64,000 bases of DNA from Rhodamnia argentea (GCF_020921035.1 NC_063158.1:3144001-3208000), one strand, 5' to 3'; counted from the first letter of the stretch, positions 49,850-62,567 are shown. The notes: a model not told the origin generated them from the sequence alone. Made by a program: numbers and translations.

Positions 49850-51190
49850 GCCTATGATCGCGTCACCTTATAAACGTTCATGTCTCACGACTGTCATATA
49901 TGCAATGATCATCCATTCGTTTGTGCATCTGAGGGGATCGAAAGGGGCTCGGATTCAGTTCCTGTTTTTTGTGTATCATACCTTCATGGATTTGGCAGTA
50001 GACCTGCGCAACCTGCAAATTTTCTGCTCTTTTTGAGGTTGAAGATTCCAACCATTCCATGAGAGAGTCTAGGACTGGGGACAGAAGTCTGGGAATATTT
50101 ATGTTCATAGTTGCTTGAATCAAGGTGATTCAAGATATGCCAAAATCATTGCACAAAATAGTAGGGTGTAGCAGTTTTCTCTGTGCATTAGCATTTGAAA
50201 ATTAAATTTAAGTCGAAAAATACATCCTTTTTCTCGGCTTTGGATTTATTTTCTGAAAATGTGATTGACCTAATCTAGTAAATTAAACTATCCATCTGGG
50301 GATATCTCTCCCTCTCCCTCTTCCCCTCCCCCAACGTTTAGGGTTCCTGCTGCCGCTGCAAATTCTGAGGGGGGGAGAGGCTCTCCCTCTCTTGCCCCCA
50401 CTCTTTTCATCTTCCTGCGGCCGATCTTTGGTTGAAGACTTTTTTTTCTTTGCTTTTCTCTCCCATTATGTTTTGGGAGCTTGCGAGTGTCAAAAATTTT
50501 ATGTTGCTGATCTTGAGTGAATGTGAAAATCAGTTCGGTCATTTGTTCGATCGACAACTACTGATGAGGATGTTCGTGACGTGGCTCCAAAAACTCTACG
50601 AGATTATGCCGTTGTCCTCTCTCGGTTTAGATTTAGTCCAGATCCAAGGATTTTACTCTCCCAAACTAGATCTAAATATAGATCCGAGAGTTCCTTATAG
50701 GTATTTGATCTCTGCTCTTTCAACATATTGATGTTGGTGATGTTGGTGTTACTACTCGGCGATAGTGATTGGGACGTCGAATCTAGACTCGCACCGCAAG
50801 CTATTGCAATTGGTGTGGGAGCGTAGTGAGCTTATCACTGAATCCGGTTATCCGCCGCTGAAATTTTATGGTGTCGGATCAATTCTTGGAGGATGAAAGT
50901 GTGCTTCTATTTGCAAAATATGTTTTGTTATTTGCTTTCTAATGTTTGCCTTTTCTACTATTATATGAGAGCTTGAAGCATTCTATGTACCTTTCGAATG
51001 TTATCCCGATTAATGAGTAAATTTTTTCTTTCAACCTAAAAAAATAATAATTAAACTATCTAGATATTTCTCGCGATACATTGTGGGTGCATGAAGATCT
51101 ATCAAAGAGCGATAAATCATCCTGATTACAAAATTAAGTAAGTCATGTTCTAGTGGGATTTATTCTTTTATGAGATAAAAAATAAATTTA
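49850..51190. other. 3' flank of PLD; no gene seen
   Basis: The 3' UTR of PLD probably occupies the first few hundred bases. Further on, the frames (for example 50288-50557 minus and 50432-50731 plus) overlap on opposite strands and match nothing I recognise. Confidence 0.4.
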
Positions 51191-51194
51191 TAGT

Positions 51195-51580
51195 CCTATA
51201 AGCATGGTCTCTGCACTTTGACTCAATGTGCAATGTGATCTCTAAGCTTTCAGTTTTTCAATATGGTCCCTACACTTTAGCTTAATGTGCACTGTTGTTT
51301 ATGAATTTTTAATTTATTTAATGGGGTAATTAAACTTTTGATGAATATTCAAACTTATCCTAGACTACATGAAAATAGACAATGTCATTCTTCCATCAAT
51401 TTAAGTCCACGAACAACATTGGATATTTTCACATTGTTCAAGGATTAGTTTGAACATCTACTAAAATTCAGGGACCATATCGATCAAATCAAAAGTTCAG
51501 GAATGGCGTTGCAAATTAGACTAAAGTAGATGGATCGTATTTGAACAAATTAAAAGTTTAAAGACCTTATTGCATGCCAC
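51195..51580. repeat. Foldback element, family A, copy 2
   Basis: The left arm ('TTTGACTCAATGTGCAATGT', 'TTTAGCTTAATGTGCACTG') is matched in reverse by the right arm ('GCGTTGCAAATTAGACTAAA', 'AACAAATTAAAAGTTTAAAG'). Wording and layout are the same as at 3135-3445. Confidence 0.65.
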
Positions 51581-51879
51581 ATGTGAGAATCTTATGTAGT
51601 ATACGTGACGTTAACAATATACCTATCTATATTCGGATCATGTGAATTATTCGAACATGGTCAGTATCTCGAACGGCAAGATCCGTGTCTTACATCCAGT
51701 CGCTATTAAACTGCAAGTCAAGGGCGACTCATTATTTTATTACTGAAAGTTTTATAGATTAAGATATTTTTGAATCCGAGTTCCTCCGTCAAATTTGAAC
51801 GAGTTTAGGTCTAGTCAAAGGGAAAATTTAAAAATCCTTTTCGTGGTTGGGAAATTTCTGAAATCGTTGATAAATTAAG

Positions 51880-52437
51880 AACGACCTGTGACTTAATTGT
51901 GAAATAACTTATAAATAGCTTATCGACATCATTAGGGATTTACCAACTATAAAATAATTAGCAATTAGTTAACTCCTCTGAAATTTCATAAATGTAAGTA
52001 TGATCTGACGGACTTTGGCCCTTGATTCGTCCTAGCAGTTAAGAGACCATCCTTGGACAAAGAGAGCTAAACCGCCTTAGATTTGATTTGATGCCGACGT
52101 TGAATCAAACCAATTTTTTTTTCAGAGCACTAAACTCAGTAGAGACACCCGAATGGGAAAAGGCGGCATCGCTAGCTGTTTGAATGGTCGTACATGGGTT
52201 ATAGGAAGAAGAGCGCGGGCACTCTTGGACAACTCGAATCTTGAACTACACGTTCTAAAAAATTTATCGATATTACAATATATTAGTAATTTACAATTTT
52301 TAGATTGTCACAAGTGTAGTTTAACTCTATAATGAACTTGCCAACATCTCAATAAGTCATTAAGTAACCAACTCCTTTTTAAATTTTTACAAGTGTTGCT
52401 TATAACAAATTTACCGATATTTATTAATAATCCGTTT
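51880..52437. repeat. Degenerate tandem repeat, left part
   Basis: Units of roughly 75-90 bp carry variants of 'ACCAACT(C/T)(C/T)TTT..AAATTT.ACAAGTGT' followed by 'AATTTA(C/T)CGA(C/T)AT..(C/T)AATAA'. The array is strongly decayed, and resumes on the far side of the MITE at 52438-52652. Confidence 0.55.
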
Positions 52438-52652
52438 GTTCTGCGGAAAAATAATTTTCCTAAAATGACGGCTTGTATCGTTTGTAAAAATGAACGAACA
52501 AAAAATATTTTTATCGTCACGAAAAGGTTTAGACATACATTGTAGTCGATAATAATAACATTTTTTATCAACTAATTATTTCAGGTGATATAAACGATCA
52601 TTTTTAGGAAAAATATTTTCCAAATAATTTATCTTCTACGAAACAAACATAA
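52438..52652. mobile_element. MITE-like element, family D, inside a tandem array
   Basis: The left end CCGTTTGTTCTGCGGAAAAA and the right end CTACGAAACAAACATAAC form imperfect inverted repeats. The interior shares 'GTTTAGACATACATTGTAGT', then 'CGATAATAATAAC', with the copy at 25467-25700. The tandem repeat on either side is interrupted by it. Confidence 0.7.
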
Positions 52653-52965
52653 CCTAAATCAGTAAGTTATCTACTTCTTCAGTATTATACGGCCGCGATT
52701 AATAAAAAAAACTACCAACAGTACAGACAAAATCGCCTATATTTTAATAAATTAGAAGATCATCAACTTCTTTTAAATTTCACAAGTGTGGACCTCATAA
52801 AAAAAAATTTCGGACATCCCAATGAATTACCGACTTCTTTCACATTTCACGAGTGTGATTAATTTACTACCAACAACACCCTATGAAGAATTTATCGACA
52901 TCCCAAAAACTAGGAAGTTACCAACTTTTTTGAAAATTTACAAGTGTGATTTGTAAAATGTCATC
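52653..52965. repeat. Degenerate tandem repeat, right part
   Basis: It continues the units seen at 51880-52437: 'CATCAACTTCTTTTAAATTT', 'ACCGACTTCTTTCACATTTC' and 'ACCAACTTTTTTGAAAATTT' start successive units near 52766, 52829 and 52920. Confidence 0.6.
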
Positions 52966-52969
52966 CCTA

Positions 52970-54870
52970 CAAAGTGTAATGATGTCTCCCGGTATTTAGC
53001 GCATTGTGCATGTGTGCCAAATAGCATAGACATGACCAGCAAGTTGTCGGCTTGGATGGCAAGGGGCTTTACTTTTCTCCCGGGCACTTCGAGAGTAAAC
53101 TCTTAAATGGACCGGATCAATGTAGGGGAGCACCTCCTATATATTGCCTAGAGATTTAAATTAGTCGATGTGTGCGAAAGCTGACATAAACACCACGTGA
53201 TCATTATAAACTTGTTGAAGAGATGAGTCGTAGCTGTATTGTTAGTCAGAAGGGAGCCGGTGCCTTTCGAAGCATTTTTTAGTGTGTGCTAACGTTTGTT
53301 TGCAGCGAGCACGCTTAACTAAATAAAAAGGGCTTTTCTGCTTGTTTAGTAAAGTCAAGTTTTTGGCCTTTTTTTTGCAGGTGACGAAGCCATCGAGTTG
53401 GCGGCGGAGAAAGACTCGACATTCAAGCCAGCCGTTCGGTGGTGTGGTACGTAGCGGGTTTAGTGTGCCCCGCCAAAAGGGCTCCGAAGCAAATAAAAAG
53501 GTGTATGCGGCACTCGTCGGGGAATGCCAGTACTAATGTACATCTTTTTGATACCAGTAGGTTATCCCCTTTAGTAAAGCTAAAAGATAAAAAGAGATGT
53601 AGACACTTATTAGAAGCATGATAATGCCAAATTTTCAATTTCATTTTTACTCGTGAGATTACAAAACATGAACAAATCTTGCACATTGGGCTAATCGATG
53701 ACCTATATTAGGGTAGAGATTGCCATAGGCTGGCCTAATTTTCTTGGAACGTGTTTGAATAAGTTTTTAATTTTTATTTAAATGTTATAACCCAACATTT
53801 TGACTTTTTTCAGCCTTCACAATCAAAAGAAAGGCTCGGAGAACCGTAAAAAAGTGCAATGAAATCTTAAAATTTATTAAATTGATGCAATTGAGTCTTT
53901 CCGTTAATTCTGTCCAATTTGACTAGCGAAAAATGCTAATGTGACTTTTTTATTTGTTTTATCCTGCATGGCACCGACGTGATTAAACGGTGTTGTTTGG
54001 TCTAAATCCGGTTCTTTCAATGCAAATGTTATTTGAGTTATACTTTTGTGGGATAGTAAAAAGTTGGTTTTTGTCTTCAGATTACCTAACGAAGAGTACG
54101 AAAAGAGAAAGAAGAAAATTGACTGGTAAAGAATCTCTAGGATTTGACCCAAAAAAAAAAAAGAATCTTTAGAAATACCAAAGAGCATGCTTTTACGAAC
54201 AGTGAAAACTGCATAATGACGTCCATTGAAATTTCGTAATGATCTGATTAAAAAAAAATCGTAAAGACAGAGAAGGACACAGAAGCCCTAACATATTTTG
54301 TAATATGTGGCATACATACATTTCACACGTTATGGATAATTCGATGGATAAATATTTTTGCTTTGTTAAATTCGAATCGGAGCTTGCGCTCCGGTTCATT
54401 TAATCTAATTTGGCCAAGTCGATTCAGTCTCGAGCATTGAAAATTTAACACCCGAGTAACGGTTGAATCGGGTTTTGAAAATCGAGCGGGCGAGTTCAAT
54501 CCAACTTGGAATCCAACATGGCCCAGGCCCCAGACCGGTTTCTAGTTACGAACCGGTCGAACCGATCAGGCCGATTTTGACCGGGTCCCGAAGTCTGCGG
54601 TGGACCGTGCTCTGCCCCCACCAGGGAGAAGGTTACTCGGGCACGATACGATACGACCTACACCGTAGGTAAACGTGAGGCGACACGCACTCGATCGCGA
54701 CCCTTGTTCGTCGTCCGGGGTGCGAAACATCGGACGATGCATCATCGCCACCTGTCACTGTCTGAATCCCACCCCCCGAAAAACCGAAAAAAGAGAGAGA
54801 AAAACAAAATTAAAAAGAAAAGGGGAAAACTCCTCCCCAACTAATTATTGCACGAACGCCATTTTCATCC
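52970..54870. other. No recognisable gene
   Basis: Intergenic up to the UER1 promoter. A partial family C left end ('AAAATTTATTAAATTGATGC', 'TTGAGTCTTTCCGTTAATTC') lies at about 53868-53935. Open frames at 53342-53686 on both strands are unrecognised. Confidence 0.4.
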
Positions 54871-54875
54871 CCACC

Positions 54876-54883
54876 TTAAATAT
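54876..54883 (+). promoter_or_regulatory. Possible TATA-like element of UER1
   Basis: TTAAATAT lies 126 bp before the start codon and is followed by a CT-rich stretch. Weak match. Confidence 0.3.
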
Positions 54884-54971
54884 CAATATCTCTCTCTGTC
54901 TCTCTGTCATCACTCCAAATCCACCACCACAAACACTGTCTGTGAGATCCCATCTTGAATCTCGCAGACGC

Positions 54972-54995
54972 AGGAGGAGGAGGAGGAGGAGGAGG
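54972..54995. repeat. (AGG)8 in UER1 leader
   Basis: Eight AGG/GGA units lie 14 bases before the start codon. The reading frame of UER1 stays open through it (it would code a Gly run) but has no ATG. Confidence 0.95.
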
Positions 54996-55008
54996 GGAAG
55001 AAAGAAAC

Positions 55009-57003
55009 ATGGGTTTCCCGGCAAACGGCGGGTCGGCTTCGGACAGGCCGCTCAAGTTCCTGATCTACGGGCGCACCGGCTGGATCGGGGGCCTCCTGGG
55101 ACGCCTCTGCGAGTCCCAGTCCATCGACTACGCCTACGGCTCCGGCCGCCTCCAGGACCGCGCCTCCCTCGAGGCGGACATCGCCGCCGCCCAGCCGACC
55201 CACGTCTTCAACGCCGCCGGCGTCACCGGCCGCCCCAATGTCGACTGGTGCGAGTCCCACAAGGTCGAGACCATCCGGACCAACGTCGTCGGCACCCTCA
55301 CCCTCGCCGACGTGTGCCGCGAGAGGGGCCTGATCGTCATCAACTACGCCACCGGCTGCATTTTCGAGTACGACGCCGGCCACCCCCTCGGGTCGGGCGT
55401 CGGATTCAAGGAGGAGGATACCCCCAACTTCGTCGGGTCCTTCTATTCCAAGACCAAGGCCATGGTGAGTGCGTGTTCTCTACTTGTTCTCGTTCAGTCC
55501 GTGATTTGGTGATTATGTCGGTTATGTGTGAGTTATAAATTTCATATCTTTGGAGCGTAACTGTTGTTTCGGATCTGGCTTTGGTGTTTCTTGATCTGGG
55601 GCTGTCTGTTTTTTCTTTTTTATGGGGAGCGGGTTGTCAAAAAACATGCTCTGTTTGTCTGTTCCTTCAATCGTAAATCACGAACACTTCGTGGCGTGGC
55701 AGAACACTCGTTAACCATCGTAAAACGTGTTCATTTTGCAATAAATCTCGAGTACTCTGTTCCTTCATGATAGAACTAACGACCTGATACGGTACTTTGA
55801 TGGGAAAAGCGATCGTTCAAGTGCTTGTTGCGATCATCAGCAACCGCTTCGACGATTGACCTATGCTTCAGTTACTTTCTCAAGCTTTCAGATGAGACGA
55901 GTTATGTTTGAATCGAATGTTCTCTGTTTGGATCCCCTCGCAGTGCTTTTGATATACGAACCAAATGCCTGCTCAACTATGATAAGTAATGTCACAGTGT
56001 CTCATGCTATCTCTAAGCTATGTGTAGTTGCGGCATCTGATGAATGCATTTGTAAACAAGTGATATCGAAATGATAGATCCATTCGGGTACTTGGGTCAT
56101 AACACAAGGATGCTTCACATTATATCCGTTCAGATGCTACCAAATTTGGTCCATTCGACTGCATTCTGTATGTACATCGCCTAAATGATTCCGCGTTCTG
56201 TCATAAAATTGCAGACCATTCTGTTTCTTGTTGGTCCTGAGAGAGGAGTTGGTTCTTTGATGCTCTTCGTATGAAGATTTTTCCCCCCTGAATACTAGAT
56301 TGAGTGACAAATGAAGATCTGTCGTGGCCTTCCTCTGATCCCCATTCACATCGTACCTAATGTAGTCGTGTTTGTGTTTGCAGTTCATGAATAATGTGTG
56401 CGTCATGTTGCGTGCGAGGGCTCCTTCTGTTTGCCATCGCCATGTCCCCGATGCCCCTGCATTTGCATCTTAAGTTGCGTGATAAATGCATGTAGTTATT
56501 ATAGTAAATTCTGATCATGTTTCTTTTGTTTTCCCTTGGTGAAACATTAGGTTGAGGAGTTGCTCAAGAACTACGAGAACGTTTGCACTCTGCGTGTCCG
56601 GATGCCAATCTCGTCCGACCTGTCCAACCCCCGCAACTTCATCACCAAAATCACCCGCTACGAGAAAGTGGTGAACATCCCTAACTCGATGACCATCTTG
56701 GACGAGCTCCTCCCCATCTCCATTGAGATGGCGAAGAGAAACCTCACTGGGATCTGGAACTTCACGAACCCCGGCGTGGTCAGCCACAACGAGATACTCG
56801 AGATGTACCGCGAGTACATTGACCCGAACTTCACTTGGAAGAACTTCACCCTCGAGGAGCAAGCGAAGGTGATCGTCGCCCCCAGAAGCAACAACGAGCT
56901 CGACACGACTAAGCTGAACGGGGAGTTCCCCGAGCTGTTGCCGATCAAAGAGTCCCTCATTAGGTATGTGTTCAAGCCGAATCAGAAAACCGGTGGAGCT
57001 TGA
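55009..57003 (+). CDS. UER1: UDP-4-keto-6-deoxyglucose 3,5-epimerase/4-reductase (UER1/NRS-ER), complete
   Basis: Bifunctional cytosolic enzyme that turns UDP- (or dTDP-) 4-keto-6-deoxyglucose into UDP- (dTDP-) L-rhamnose using NADPH. It follows the dehydratase step done by the RHM enzymes, and its product feeds rhamnogalacturonan and flavonoid rhamnosides. Exons 55009-55464 and 56551-57003 join in frame to 302 aa, matching the usual length of about 300. The Rossmann nucleotide-binding motif is G21-R-T-G24-W-I-G27. The catalytic Y146-S-K-T-K150 (YxxxK) ends exon 1. The rest is collinear with the C-terminal half of RHM proteins (RVRMPISSDLSNPRNFI, GIWNFTNPGVVSHNEIL). Because the dehydratase half is absent, this is the free-standing UER1 type and not RHM. 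Exon 1 is very GC-rich. Confidence 0.96.
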
Positions 57004-57009
57004 TGCTCA

Positions 57010-58380
57010 TGTCTAACATTACCTTCGGGTATCAAGTCGATATTAAATTTTACTCGGTTTTTTCCCGCATTGTTACCGTGTTTCCATCATCCAAGCTCCT
57101 CTTCCGGCCGAGCATCCAAGATTTATTGCCCTCGGCTACTGGTTTGTAATTTGTATGTTTTCAATTTGTATTAATTTGATCATTAATAAGCTGTTTGGAA
57201 CTTGGAAGAGATCTGTCTTTGTCATTTGCCTTATTTTTTCTTCCTTCAGTAGTTTTCGATTTGTATTGATTTGCTACGAAACGCCTTATTTTTTCCCAAC
57301 ATTTTGGCTGATTCTCAACTGCTATTATAAGTGTAGGGTCCATAAATGTGCTTAGTACTGATTATCAAGAACAAGTTAATAGCGAGTCTTTGTCATGATT
57401 CTCAATGGCTTAACATAGCGGTAGAATTAGTATCGAAGGGTCCGAAGTAGTGAAGATCAGATCATTCCACGAACGTATAAGGACCCGGAATTTGAATAGC
57501 TACAGTTTCCGAAAATCACGTGCTTCGGTGTCCATTCTATCGACTTTGCCGGGGAAATCATAGCAGTCCAACAAGTTTGAATTTGTAAATGGTTCATGTC
57601 GCAAGAAAGACCTACTCGTAATGAGTAATGGCCATAATCCAATCGCAGTGTGGCAATTTTATTAGCACATTGATTTGAGTGAGTGATGATCTTTGTGGAA
57701 TGTGCAAGTTTTGCGGGTTATATCAAATTGATTTATTTGTCAGATTTACTTATTTTGTTTGATTTTCATCTTTTTCTTAAAGTTATGTACTTGTTTTTTA
57801 AAAGAAATGGATTTTTTTTCTTTCTTAAAAAAAAAAAAAAAACCGTGTGTAATTCGACTAGGCGGGGACGGAGTTTTAGCAGATTCCTGTAGGAATAATT
57901 TGTGGCTTTTCAATCGTAGTATTTTGTCGGTCGTGTCTTGTCCATTGCTTTATGTTTTTGGGCAAAGTTGCAAGACCAGGTCAATCCCTTTTCTCACTTT
58001 GGGCGAGAGGGATGTAAGATTCAGATCATGTCGTGTATATATCATTATGTCTTTGTTGAGGGAAAGATGAGATTAAAGTTTAAGTACAATAAGCTTCATC
58101 AAGAAAACGATAATCCAGATTTAATTTCTATTAATAAGTAGGTATCTTCGCAGGATTAAGATTGCACCATATCCTTGTAATGATGCAGACCTATAAAACA
58201 GTTATCGAGCCATGGGAGGATCTGGAAATGCCACGTCTTGGATCCGAAAGCTGGTACTTTTGACCAAACATCCCGTAGCCACTTTCACGAGCACAAGTTT
58301 TCGGGAAAATTACCCGAAAAGTCTTAACTTATTGCGCTTTTTCCAATTCAATACTGAACCTTTTAATTTTACTAATTGAA
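57010..58380. other. 3' flank of UER1; no gene seen
   Basis: The first few hundred AT-rich bases are likely UER1 3' UTR. The remainder holds an A run at 57827-57842 and short unrecognised frames. Confidence 0.45.
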
Positions 58381-58384
58381 TTTT

Positions 58385-58975
58385 AATCCTTTTCACGTTT
58401 TGCTTATTAAGTTTATCCGACAAAATTTTGGTTGACAATCGCTAACTCAATCATCCTCGAGCGAGCCTTGCCCATGGCCGCGATCGGGGCAAGGCCATCA
58501 CCGGCCACAGACAAGAAAAGAGAAAAGTGTCAAAAAAGCCCTAAATCTATTACATTAGTGTTAATTCAGTTTTAAAATTTTCGCATTGGTACCAATTTAG
58601 TCCTAAACCTTTTATTGGCGTCAATTTAGTCATAAGCCTTTTATATTTATGCTAATTCAGTTTTAAACCTTTTGCATTTGTGTCAATTCGGTCAATCCGG
58701 TCAATTTTGATCGGAAATGGCTAAGGTGGATGTCGATTGTCATATGTGGCACGGCTAGCGCTAACGTGACATTTTTAAAATAATATTTAAGTATTTTTAA
58801 TAGTTTGTTTAATAAATAAGTAAATAATTCGAATAAAATATTAAACATTATTAAAAAAAAATGTTCATGTCAAGACCGACCAAGCCACGTAGAACGCCCG
58901 ATGTCCGCGTCAGCTATTTCTTGCCAATATTGATTCGATAAACTCAATTGGAAAAACGTGAAGAAGTGAGGAGTA
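58385..58975. mobile_element. Dispersed element family C, copy 3, probably nested
   Basis: The left end 'AATCCTTTTCACGTTTTGCT' is inverted at the right end ('GATAAACTCAATTGGAAAAA', then 'CGTGAAGAAGTG'). A second family C-like start ('AACCTTTTGCATTTGTGTCA', then 'ATTCGGTCAATCCGGTCAAT') begins near 58666, so one copy may sit inside another. A GC-rich core ('GCAAGGCCATCACCGGCCAC') is present. Confidence 0.65.
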
Positions 58976-58979
58976 CTTC

Positions 58980-59457
58980 GTAGATGAGGTGTTGAATGGT
59001 TGTCATGCCAATTTGTTTCATTACGTCAATAGAGAAAATGCTTTAGCCAAAAAAAGGAAGGAAAAGAATTGCACCTTGAATCACCGACAAAAACAACAAT
59101 TTTACAAACCAAAAGAAAAAAATTAACATCTTGTTTCTTGTTTTGGGCCTAAATACAAGAGAGATTAGGCAACAGAAGCACTCCTATCCAAACAGAAAGA
59201 CAATCAATTTTCTGGGCTTTGTGTATGTAATCTACTGGAATTTGCATGACTTGTTACAGGCACTAACAGCATAATGAATCATCTAATTACCATCACTGCT
59301 TGAATCCACCACCACCACCACCAAGTGTTCAGCTCTAGCTATAACGTATACCCCCCAGTATATCAGAAAGGTTACATCAGAGTCAATACCGATTTGATAA
59401 GTTTGGTCGTTTCGGTTAGCGGCGCAAAGGCGAGCTTTGTCGTTCCCTTTGCTGCGC
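58980..59457. other. Intergenic and KNAT7 3' UTR
   Basis: Between the family C element and the KNAT7 stop codon. A (CCA)n run at about 59307-59322 is the only structure. The part close to 59457 should be KNAT7 3' UTR, read on the minus strand. Confidence 0.45.
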
Positions 59458-62400
59458 CTACCTCTTGCGCTTGGACTTCAAGGAGGTGACGGATTGGGAA
59501 TTGTTGTGCCAGTTTCGCTTCCGCTGGTTGATGAACCAGTTGTTTATTTGCTTCAGCTGCAACCCTGTCTCCTCCACGAGTTTCACCTTGTCATCTTCCT
59601 GAAAAGAAGCATATATATCAAGCATGTTAATTGTTGACTCGCTGCCTCACAATTTAAAATCGGGCCTTTCACATAAAGACGCAATGTTGATTAGTCGCAT
59701 CGAACACAAGATCGAGGGACATGAACGCCTGATAGCAGGAGAAACTGGCAAGATGATTCTAAGAGGAGACGTCCACATTCGAGTTTGAGTTTTCGATGAG
59801 TGGTAAGATGTCCGAAAGAAAGACAACTGTTTGTCCTAAAACCTTAACATTCTGCAACGGTGTAATAACATAACGTGTTTGAATGCCAGGGATGAAATGG
59901 AAAAGAGGAAGAAAAAAAGGCGTTTGCTTACAGTCGGGTATGGCCATTTTGAGTGTTGCTGCCACCAATTTTTCAACACAGAAGTAGTGTCGCCAGGTAA
60001 TTTTCCGGCTCTCCTTTTCCGTAGTATCTCCTCCCTAACATCCTCAATTTTTGACCTGAAACCCTGCAAAGACCAATCGACAACAATTTCACTGTTTATG
60101 ATGTTCTTACTGGTAAAAAGAAGCTAGATTTGGATTTCAAAGTACGTTTGTGCACTATGAAAAAGAGAAAAAGCAAACTGAGGTCCCTTGTTGGAATAGG
60201 AACTAAGCAAGCAAAGATAAGGGCAATATGTGGAGCCGGTTCCTTATTGAAAGAGTACTATTGTATACCTGCTTGAGTTCGATCTTCAATTCGTGGCGAA
60301 CTCTCTCCATCAAAGACCTTTCGGATTCAGTTGGAAGGAGAGGACCGAATCCCGTCAGGTCGTGAGCATCCGCACCGGATTGATCCCACGAGAAATCCAT
60401 TTGCAACTCATCCTCATCGTCCGACATGGTCGCGCCGGTTCCTTCGCCCAAACTCATTCCTGCAAATAATTCCAATTTACAGAAAGATGCCTTCTTGAGT
60501 GAGTCCACTCTATTGAGCACTAGGTGTGGCAAGAAAACCATGACACGCATTGTATACATGGGCGTTAAATTCGCAAACACGGGCATACGCTCTATCCTGA
60601 TAGTCGTTTTCCTTGCCCTAACAGCTCGCGTCCGACATTCACATGCTCCCATGTTGTCCTAAAACTCTAATTAACTTGTATGCAATTTTGAAATGCATTT
60701 GCTTCCTTATAAGATCACGATTATTTCATTACCGACTAAACCGAGCATAGCCAATAACATAAAACTAAATAGGGCCAATTAAACTGCCCATCGGATCATC
60801 AGATATTAAGTATTAGAGGTCTTGCATTCTCTACAAACTGCCTATAATGAGACTAGGATGGCTTGGTTTAATCCATACAAGCACTCAACTGGCTGAGAAT
60901 TTCGGTCAATTTAAGACTACATACCGATCCCAACATATTGCGATAGATATGATGTGGCAAAATACGTCGAAACACGTATCTTATGTTGTTGCCGGTGCGT
61001 ATATCGTAGTTTCTTTACATGCGGTTTGCTCGATCTAGCAAATGAGTTTAGCAGACACTTTCTCAACCACCAACGAAGCATGAAAATACTACCACGCATG
61101 ATCTCGTATGAGTTCAGAAAGAAGTTAGCATCGCCATGAAAAATTGATTAACAATGTTAGCAACCAAACATTATTCCCAGTTGCAACCTCATCGGTTGTT
61201 GGCGGTGCATGGTGGCGATGGCGAGTTGTGGTACACCCTCCCACCCAACTCTCCACGAACCAACTCCTCAACTCCCATCTAATTCAAAACTCCACACCAG
61301 AAAAGAAATTTAAAGGTCGGGTCCTACAACACCCACCTCCTCTAATAACAATTTCCCCAGACTCGCAAGAAAACCACCACATCTGCGTAATCAACTTGCT
61401 CACTCAAGCTCTCCGTCCTACCGAACAAACATATCGGAATTGCGGAAATCCACCGAGGAATTTTGATCGGCCGATGAAAGAAGCAGAACACAAACATCTT
61501 CCTGGTGAATAGAATCTTGTTTTAAATTAATCAGAGTTTTTTAAGTAATGTCACCTTGGTGAGGGACACCAGCACAAGTCACGACTAATGATTGGTTTAT
61601 CTGTTGTTATCATTTATTAATGGGAGGGTGGGTGATTATCCTTTAGATTAGTTTTAAGAAAGAGTGGCGTGGCGTATGGCGTGGCTTCATGTTCACCCAC
61701 CAAAGTTTTCTGTTTGAAAAATCGCATGCATCAACGCCTGTTGATCCAGCCCTTCGCTTGCAATAATTCCAAATTACGTGGTGCTTCAAACAACCATTGA
61801 AAGCGACTCGATAGGTGTGTATTTCTAAGCAGCATCTTAAAAATATCAGCTTGATTATACCCGGAACAAGATAAAATTATATGAAATAAAAGAAATTATC
61901 AGAGAGAGAGAGAGATACCAGTAAGAGCTTGGAGGGTGTTTTCGATTTCACGGCAGGCCATGACGGCTTCAACGGCGTGGACTCTAACGTGTTGTTGCAG
62001 CTGCTCTTTGAAGCTACATAGTACCACCAGATATTGTGCCTACCCCGCAAAAAAGATCGAATTTTTACCGATTTAAGGATAATATATTTCGTATATTTTG
62101 ATATGGGACTTTCTCAAAGATGTAGAGATTCAAAAAGCAAAACCAAGAGAAGCTAATTAATGACTAGCGCAAGGTTATTTCTGTAAGTTGAAAGAGATGA
62201 AACTACAAGGGCTTTGTTCTTGGGGGGAAGAGAAAGAGCGTACCAAGAAATTGTCAAGCTCTTGCCTGTCGCGAGGAGAGAGGCTGCTGCCGCCGTGCTG
62301 CACCGAGGAGGAGGCGGCGGCGTAGGAGCGCAGGAGATGGTGCGACTGCGCGAGCTGCGCGTCGATCAGCGGCAGCTGGTCGATCGGGGTCGCGACGCGG

Positions 62401-62567
62401 AGGCACGCCACGTGGGCCGCCAGCAGCTGCTCGTACATCGGGTGGCTGGCGATCTCCGCCCTGAGCTGGCGTTGCTGGTGGTCCCCCGAGAACGACGCCT
62501 CGCTGCTCAGACCGGCGCCGACCCCGCCCCCGCCGCCGCCCATCATGGCCAAGTTCGGCTCTTGCAT
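59458..62567 (-). CDS. KNAT7: Class II KNOX homeodomain protein KNAT7, complete
   Basis: A TALE homeodomain regulator of secondary-wall formation, acting with BELL and OFP partners in the nucleus. In Arabidopsis it modulates lignin, xylan and fibre wall thickness. Exons on the minus strand: 62567-62244, 62039-61919, 60459-60269, 60063-59932, 59598-59458. All are GT-AG and in frame, giving 302 aa. KNOX1 is at residues about 36-75, KNOX2 at about 108-149, and an acidic linker ([13 protein letters not shown]) at 160-172. The ELK region is at about 203-224. The homeodomain runs from about 225 to 287, with the TALE loop P253-Y-P255 and recognition helix [10 protein letters not shown] (277-286). 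The protein ends SLKSKRKR. The start codon ([11 protein letters not shown]) fits the family; the frame is open upstream to 62675 but has no ATG. A Gly run at 10-15 and a Ser-rich insert at 84-96 are longer than in Arabidopsis. Confidence 0.96.

Noticed and set aside
54910-55383. 157-codon minus-strand and 287-codon alternative-frame plus-strand (54675-55538) open frames over UER1 exon 1
   Set aside because: The frames are Arg/Pro/Gly-rich shadows of GC-rich coding DNA. The UER1 frame has the Rossmann and YxxxK motifs and splices cleanly to exon 2.
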